A stretch of 64,000 bases of DNA from WTAW01 sp964406575. GTDB lineage: Bacteria; Acidobacteriota; Aminicenantia; Aminicenantales; Aminicenantaceae. The notes under the pieces were generated by a model. That model was not told where the DNA came from and searched no databases. It worked only from the letters and a program-made list of their open reading frames with translations. The translations under genes and the position numbers were made by a program. Each line of letters begins with the position of its first letter. Position 1 is the first letter of the stretch. Location: the NCBI GenBank assembly GCA_964406575.1, contig CAYOSH010000001.1, forward strand, positions 1 through 64,000, read 5' to 3'. This document shows, piece by piece, positions 61,055 through 64,000 of this stretch.

Positions 61055-61729
61055 ATGCGGGATAATCAGGATCGAAGGCAAAACCATGAGGCTGGTTTTT
61101 TGAGAGAAGACAGGATCGATACGATCCTCCGGTCACTCGAGAAAAGACTCAGAGGAGCGAAGCCAGGCCTGAAAGCACAACTAAAAATGGCCCCTCGCCC
61201 GAGGCCTGGACATCGACGATATGACGAGGTGGAGGCGTCGTGCACTAGAGCCGGGGTCCTTGCTCTCCTTTATCCCTGGGAAAACGCGTTATATCTTGTC
61301 CTCACAAGACGGACAGAACGGCTGCGTCATCATCAGGCCCAGATCTCCTTTCCGGGGGGGCGTCAGGAGTCTGGAGAGGATTTTGTCCAGACAGCGCTTA
61401 GAGAAACCGGGGAGGAACTGGGGATTTGTCCGGAAGCCCTCCAAGTTTTGGGGTCGTTGACTCCTCTCTACATCCCTCCAAGCGACACCTGTATTTATCC
61501 GGTGGTTGCCACCCAAGACCAGAGGCCTTCCTTCATGCTTTCGCCAAGAGAAGTGGAGGAGGCGATTGAAGTGCCCGTAAGGCATCTTCGCGACCCGCAG
61601 AATGTTCATGAGGAGATCTGGACGATCAGAGGAAAACCCGTGAGGGTTCCTTTTTATTTATTCAGCGGAAACAAAATCTGGGGAGCCACTGCAATGGTTT
61701 TAGCGGAGCTGCTGGAGCTTCTGGAATAA
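61055..61729 (+). CDS. Nudix hydrolase, CoA pyrophosphatase-like
   Basis: A 224-residue hydrolase with the Nudix box GGRQESGEDFVQTALRETGE and following EELG, plus QISFPGG before it, as in NudL-type CoA diphosphatases. Substrate by resemblance only. It follows ispF by 85 bases and ends the plus-strand run. Confidence 0.88.
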   Translation: MRDNQDRRQNHEAGFLREDRIDTILRSLEKRLRGAKPGLKAQLKMAPRPRPGHRRYDEVEASCTRAGVLALLYPWENALYLVLTRRTERLRHHQAQISFPGGRQESGEDFVQTALRETGEELGICPEALQVLGSLTPLYIPPSDTCIYPVVATQDQRPSFMLSPREVEEAIEVPVRHLRDPQNVHEEIWTIRGKPVRVPFYLFSGNKIWGATAMVLAELLELLE

Positions 61730-62122
61730 ATTTCTGTCCGTTTTATCCCTGCCGACTGTTAGAAATCCCAACTGTTTTATGACCGTAATGATTAGCTTCT
61801 CAGATAGAATCAGAGGAGACGTTTTTGCTCCAGTCAGATTTCTGATCCCCCCTTCAACTCATTGATATATCCAAACGATTGGCCCCGTCTGGTATTGAAT
61901 GAGTGTTGGAATTTGAGAGGTAGAAGAGCTGGAAAAGAGCGAAAAGAAAAAACTAAAAACGGGATTTGAGGCGGCGGGGGTAAAGCGGAGTAAAGGGTGG
62001 GATCGGCTGGGCTTGCAGGCTGAATCTGCCCGTTGAGATGGAGAGGAGGACTCTCTGGATTCTTAAGGCCAGCCAATCCCTGGTTTTGATGATTGGGCTC
62101 ATCATTCCTTTATTCACAGATT
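61730..62122. other. Gap without recognisable features
   Basis: This 393-base gap lies between convergent genes. I see only short weak hairpins and a T-rich stretch; nothing is strong enough to call. Confidence 0.4.
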
Positions 62123-62311
62123 TTATCCTTTGCTTGTGATGGAATGAGCGAGCGGAGAGCCAGTGCGGGCCAACACATTCGAAATAATTTCGTAGCCGGC
62201 ATATTTTCCGACCTTCACGATGTCGACAGCGGGTGCCGCGATCAAGCTGAATGCCAAAAAGCTCAAAAACACAGCCAGAACGAGGATTCCGATTTTTTCT
62301 CTGAGTCTCAT
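62123..62311 (-). CDS. Small membrane protein
   Basis: A 62-residue protein with one hydrophobic span (about 6-24), starting at the ATG at 62311 after CAGGAGG (MRLREKIGILVLAVFLSF). The remainder has an APAVDIVKVGKYAGYE stretch. Unknown function; it could be a cleaved signal with a short mature peptide. Confidence 0.5.
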   Translation of the reverse strand: MRLREKIGILVLAVFLSFLAFSLIAAPAVDIVKVGKYAGYEIISNVLARTGSPLAHSITSKG

Positions 62312-62750
62312 TTTAACCTCCTGTTTCATTTGATCACTCATTGACATAGTATATACGCAAGAAATCTAGAAAAGGTTCCGCATTTTTTTGTTGCGACGGG
62401 GGATGGCAGAGTATGTTTCTATGCTCTTGAATAGCAGCACATGGAACAAAAGCGGGTGAGAGAACGAACCTGCAATATTCACTCAATACCGATCATATGA
62501 ATGAGAGCTTTTTGAAGAGAGGATCGGCAGATTTCTTGAATAATTCAGGTGAAAAATGGATGATTCACGAGTTGAGGTTGCTGTAGATGCGAGGCATGGA
62601 GGGCGAAGCCGTAGTTTACTAGTGCGAGACCCGACATAACGACGCAGATGCAGTAAGATCAACTCGCCCGAAGGGGAAAAGATGCTGACAATAAGATATG
62701 GAGTGTTTTTATGATTTAAAAGTGTCAGCAGCTGTTATGAATTATTCAGA
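62312..62750. other. Gap with the repeat B element and inverted repeats
   Basis: This 439-base gap contains repeat copy B, a TGAATAATTCA (62537-62547) with its inverse TGAATTATTCA (62738-62748), and TGCTGACA (62683-62690) with TGTCAGCA (62723-62730). It may be a degraded mobile element, and the last pair may also act as terminator of the VWFA-related gene. Confidence 0.5.
62556..62660 (+). repeat. Divergent copy B of a dispersed repeat, with small frame
   Basis: Plus-strand partner of the minus-strand copy A at the left window edge. From the ATG at 62556 a 27-residue frame reads MDDSRVEVAVDARHGGRSRS and on to a TAA at 62637-62639. The DxSRVEVAV part is shared with copy A. It may be a gene fragment rather than a real gene. 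Confidence 0.5.
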
Positions 62751-64000
62751 TTAACGGAGGATTGTTAGGGACACGCTTTTGCTCAAGAAGGCCCCTTCCT
62801 CGGCTCCCGGGATCTCTATGACCAAGCTGTTCTCACCGGGAATCCCAGCGCTGATATCGACAAAAACGATTCCAGACCAGATCTTTGTTTTTTCGTTCCA
62901 GGCTTCGGCCAGCATCTCTCCATGGAGAGGGCGCACTTTGCGGTCTTCGCCGATCAGGAAAAAATCAGTCGTGATATCTCTTTTGCCATAAGGCAGGTAA
63001 GCCTGAAAAAAAAGATGAGCACCGCTCCATTGTTTAAACCGACGCGTGACCTTTGGAAAAAACCTGGCCTGCCCGAATTCGAGGCTGCCGTCTTTTTTCG
63101 AGAGCTCGAAGGCTGTTGGGCCTTTCTCCAAGGCTCCGTTGATGTCTCCCAATATGCAGTTGACAATGGCTCCTGTGCCGCTCTTCGTAAAATCAGGGAG
63201 AGAAAAGGACAATTCCCACGTACCGATCTCATTAGTGACTGGGTCCACGAGGGCGAACACCGACTTGTATTCCTTGGCCCTCAAAGGGATTTCTGGCCCT
63301 TTGAAGTTGAAGCTCAGGGCGTCCACGGTTTTGATATAATTCATGAAGTTCATGTCGATATTTAAGGGGAGGTTGACCTGCCCGCCAAAACCCTTCTCTC
63401 CACTCATTTGATCATACATCCACACATGCAGGTTGAATTTTTTAGGACCGAGCTCTGTGTACCTGTCAAGGAACAACTCTTTTGTAGGCAGCGCAACGCT
63501 CATCCAGGGCTCATATTTTCCCGAGGAAGACACAAAAGGGACAAGTTCTGCAAAAAGCGGCAGTTCTTTAAAAAGCGAAGGCATGTAAAAAGCTGTAAGA
63601 AGTTGGATCTTATTCTTTTCTGCCTGGGAATAGTCGGTATATCCTTTCCTGTAGCGCACATCTATGCCACTGCGTTTGACATTTAATTTCAGTTGATGGT
63701 CTTTGTCGTCGGGCTCTTTTCTCTGAGGGTAGAAGCTCAGCTGGTAGTAATGGTTGAGGTCTGTGCGCATAACTTGACGGAAGGCGTCGAATTTTGTGGC
63801 CCCCCTCAGGGAGTCTGCCCCCGTGTCTTCTGAGAGCCATGCCAAATTATGCACTCTATTGATCCTGTCCCGGCTTGTCTTTTCCAGGTTGGACTGTTGG
63901 TATTGTTGGTAATGTTCTGCCGATGCTCCTGAGTACAGATGTTTTATAAAGGACTCAGAACTCAGAGAATATATGGAGATATTCTGGGCGTTGGCAAACC
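62751..64000 (-). CDS. VWFA-related acidobacterial-type protein (partial)
   Basis: The frame is open to the right edge, so the 5' end lies outside the window. The visible roughly 415 residues begin with FANAQNISIYSLSSESF and continue with LAWLSEDTGADSL, NHYYQLSFYPQ and KLNVKRSGIDVRYRKGYTDY, the pattern of the C-terminal half of VWFA-related Acidobacterial-domain proteins. About 230 further residues follow, of unknown role, with beta-rich character. Such proteins are typically secreted; the signal peptide would lie outside the window. Confidence 0.75.
   Translation of the reverse strand, partial: FANAQNISIYSLSSESFIKHLYSGASAEHYQQYQQSNLEKTSRDRINRVHNLAWLSEDTGADSLRGATKFDAFRQVMRTDLNHYYQLSFYPQRKEPDDKDHQLKLNVKRSGIDVRYRKGYTDYSQAEKNKIQLLTAFYMPSLFKELPLFAELVPFVSSSGKYEPWMSVALPTKELFLDRYTELGPKKFNLHVWMYDQMSGEKGFGGQVNLPLNIDMNFMNYIKTVDALSFNFKGPEIPLRAKEYKSVFALVDPVTNEIGTWELSFSLPDFTKSGTGAIVNCILGDINGALEKGPTAFELSKKDGSLEFGQARFFPKVTRRFKQWSGAHLFFQAYLPYGKRDITTDFFLIGEDRKVRPLHGEMLAEAWNEKTKIWSGIVFVDISAGIPGENSLVIEIPGAEEGAFLSKSVSLTILR

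Noticed and set aside
1..64000. CRISPR arrays, phage genes or intact insertion sequences
   Set aside because: No regularly spaced repeats, integrase, transposase or phage structural gene was seen.

Overview
The window is about 64 kb of near-continuous bacterial chromosome with roughly balanced base composition. It carries essential housekeeping genes and no phage, integrase, CRISPR array or intact insertion sequence. The organism has two membranes: it encodes heptose-LPS genes (gmhB, waaF), an Mla/MCE lipid transporter, outer-membrane lipoproteins and a C-terminal outer-membrane barrel protein. A partial gene at the right edge looks like the VWFA-related proteins typical of Acidobacteriota. 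Together with a Tat-type Gfo/Idh/MocA oxidoreductase, a DUF1080 sugar module, an Rnf complex and DUF362/ferredoxin proteins, this suggests an uncultured acidobacterial-type lineage, possibly Aminicenantes. That placement is inference. Many promoters fit a sigma-70-like TTGACA-N17-TATAAT pattern, and TTG/GTG starts are common.

Layout. 1-5.3 kb: dnaE and guaA (minus), with a repeat fragment at the left edge. 5.4-9.8 kb: an amidase, a DUF362 protein and a polyferredoxin membrane protein in one operon, then a small PAP2-like protein. 9.9-11.7 kb: etfBA. 11.9-16.0 kb: yceD-rpmF-plsX-fabG-acpP-fabF, reading leftward. 16.3-20.7 kb: a small conserved protein, polA and a GNAT-like protein. 20.8-26.9 kb: rnfCDGEAB, an RseC-like gene and a NusG-domain-II gene. 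27-30.7 kb: an opposite-strand sugar-metabolism cassette. 31-32.7 kb: a second NusG-domain-II gene and apbE. 32.8-35.6 kb: dnaN and dnaA, with a candidate origin. 35.6-39.6 kb: an operon of a TPR lipoprotein, a lipoprotein and a metallopeptidase/PD40/barrel protein. 39.8-43.9 kb: rpmB, a RelA/SpoT homologue, gmhB and waaF. 44.2-46.1 kb: an FmdB-like protein and an exported MEMO-AMMECR1 fusion. 46.3-54.5 kb: small membrane proteins, a lipoprotein, ispE, tRNA-Gln, prs, rplY, pth, rpsF, rpsR, rplI and dnaB. 54.5-57.4 kb: mlaE, mlaF and an MCE protein. 57.4-61.7 kb: radA, a PIN-TRAM gene, ispD, ispF and a Nudix hydrolase. 61.7-64 kb: a small membrane protein, a repeat-rich gap and the partial VWFA-related gene.

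Working together: Rnf couples ferredoxin and NAD with ion translocation. ApbE would attach FMN to RnfG and RnfD, and the NusG-II and RseC-like proteins are probable accessories. EtfAB and the polyferredoxin protein add more low-potential electron carriers. IspE, IspD and IspF supply three steps of the MEP isoprenoid pathway. GmhB and WaaF make and attach LPS heptose. MlaE, MlaF and the MCE protein move lipids across the envelope. DnaA, DnaN, DnaE, DnaB, PolA and RadA are replication or repair proteins, which fits a position near the origin.

Most distinctive: the NusG-II duplication that splits the Rnf/ApbE locus; an exported MEMO-AMMECR1 fusion; an MCE protein with a beta-rich C-terminus; long charged tails on S6 and L9; a possible pseudoknot just before dnaB; and related dispersed repeats at both window edges.
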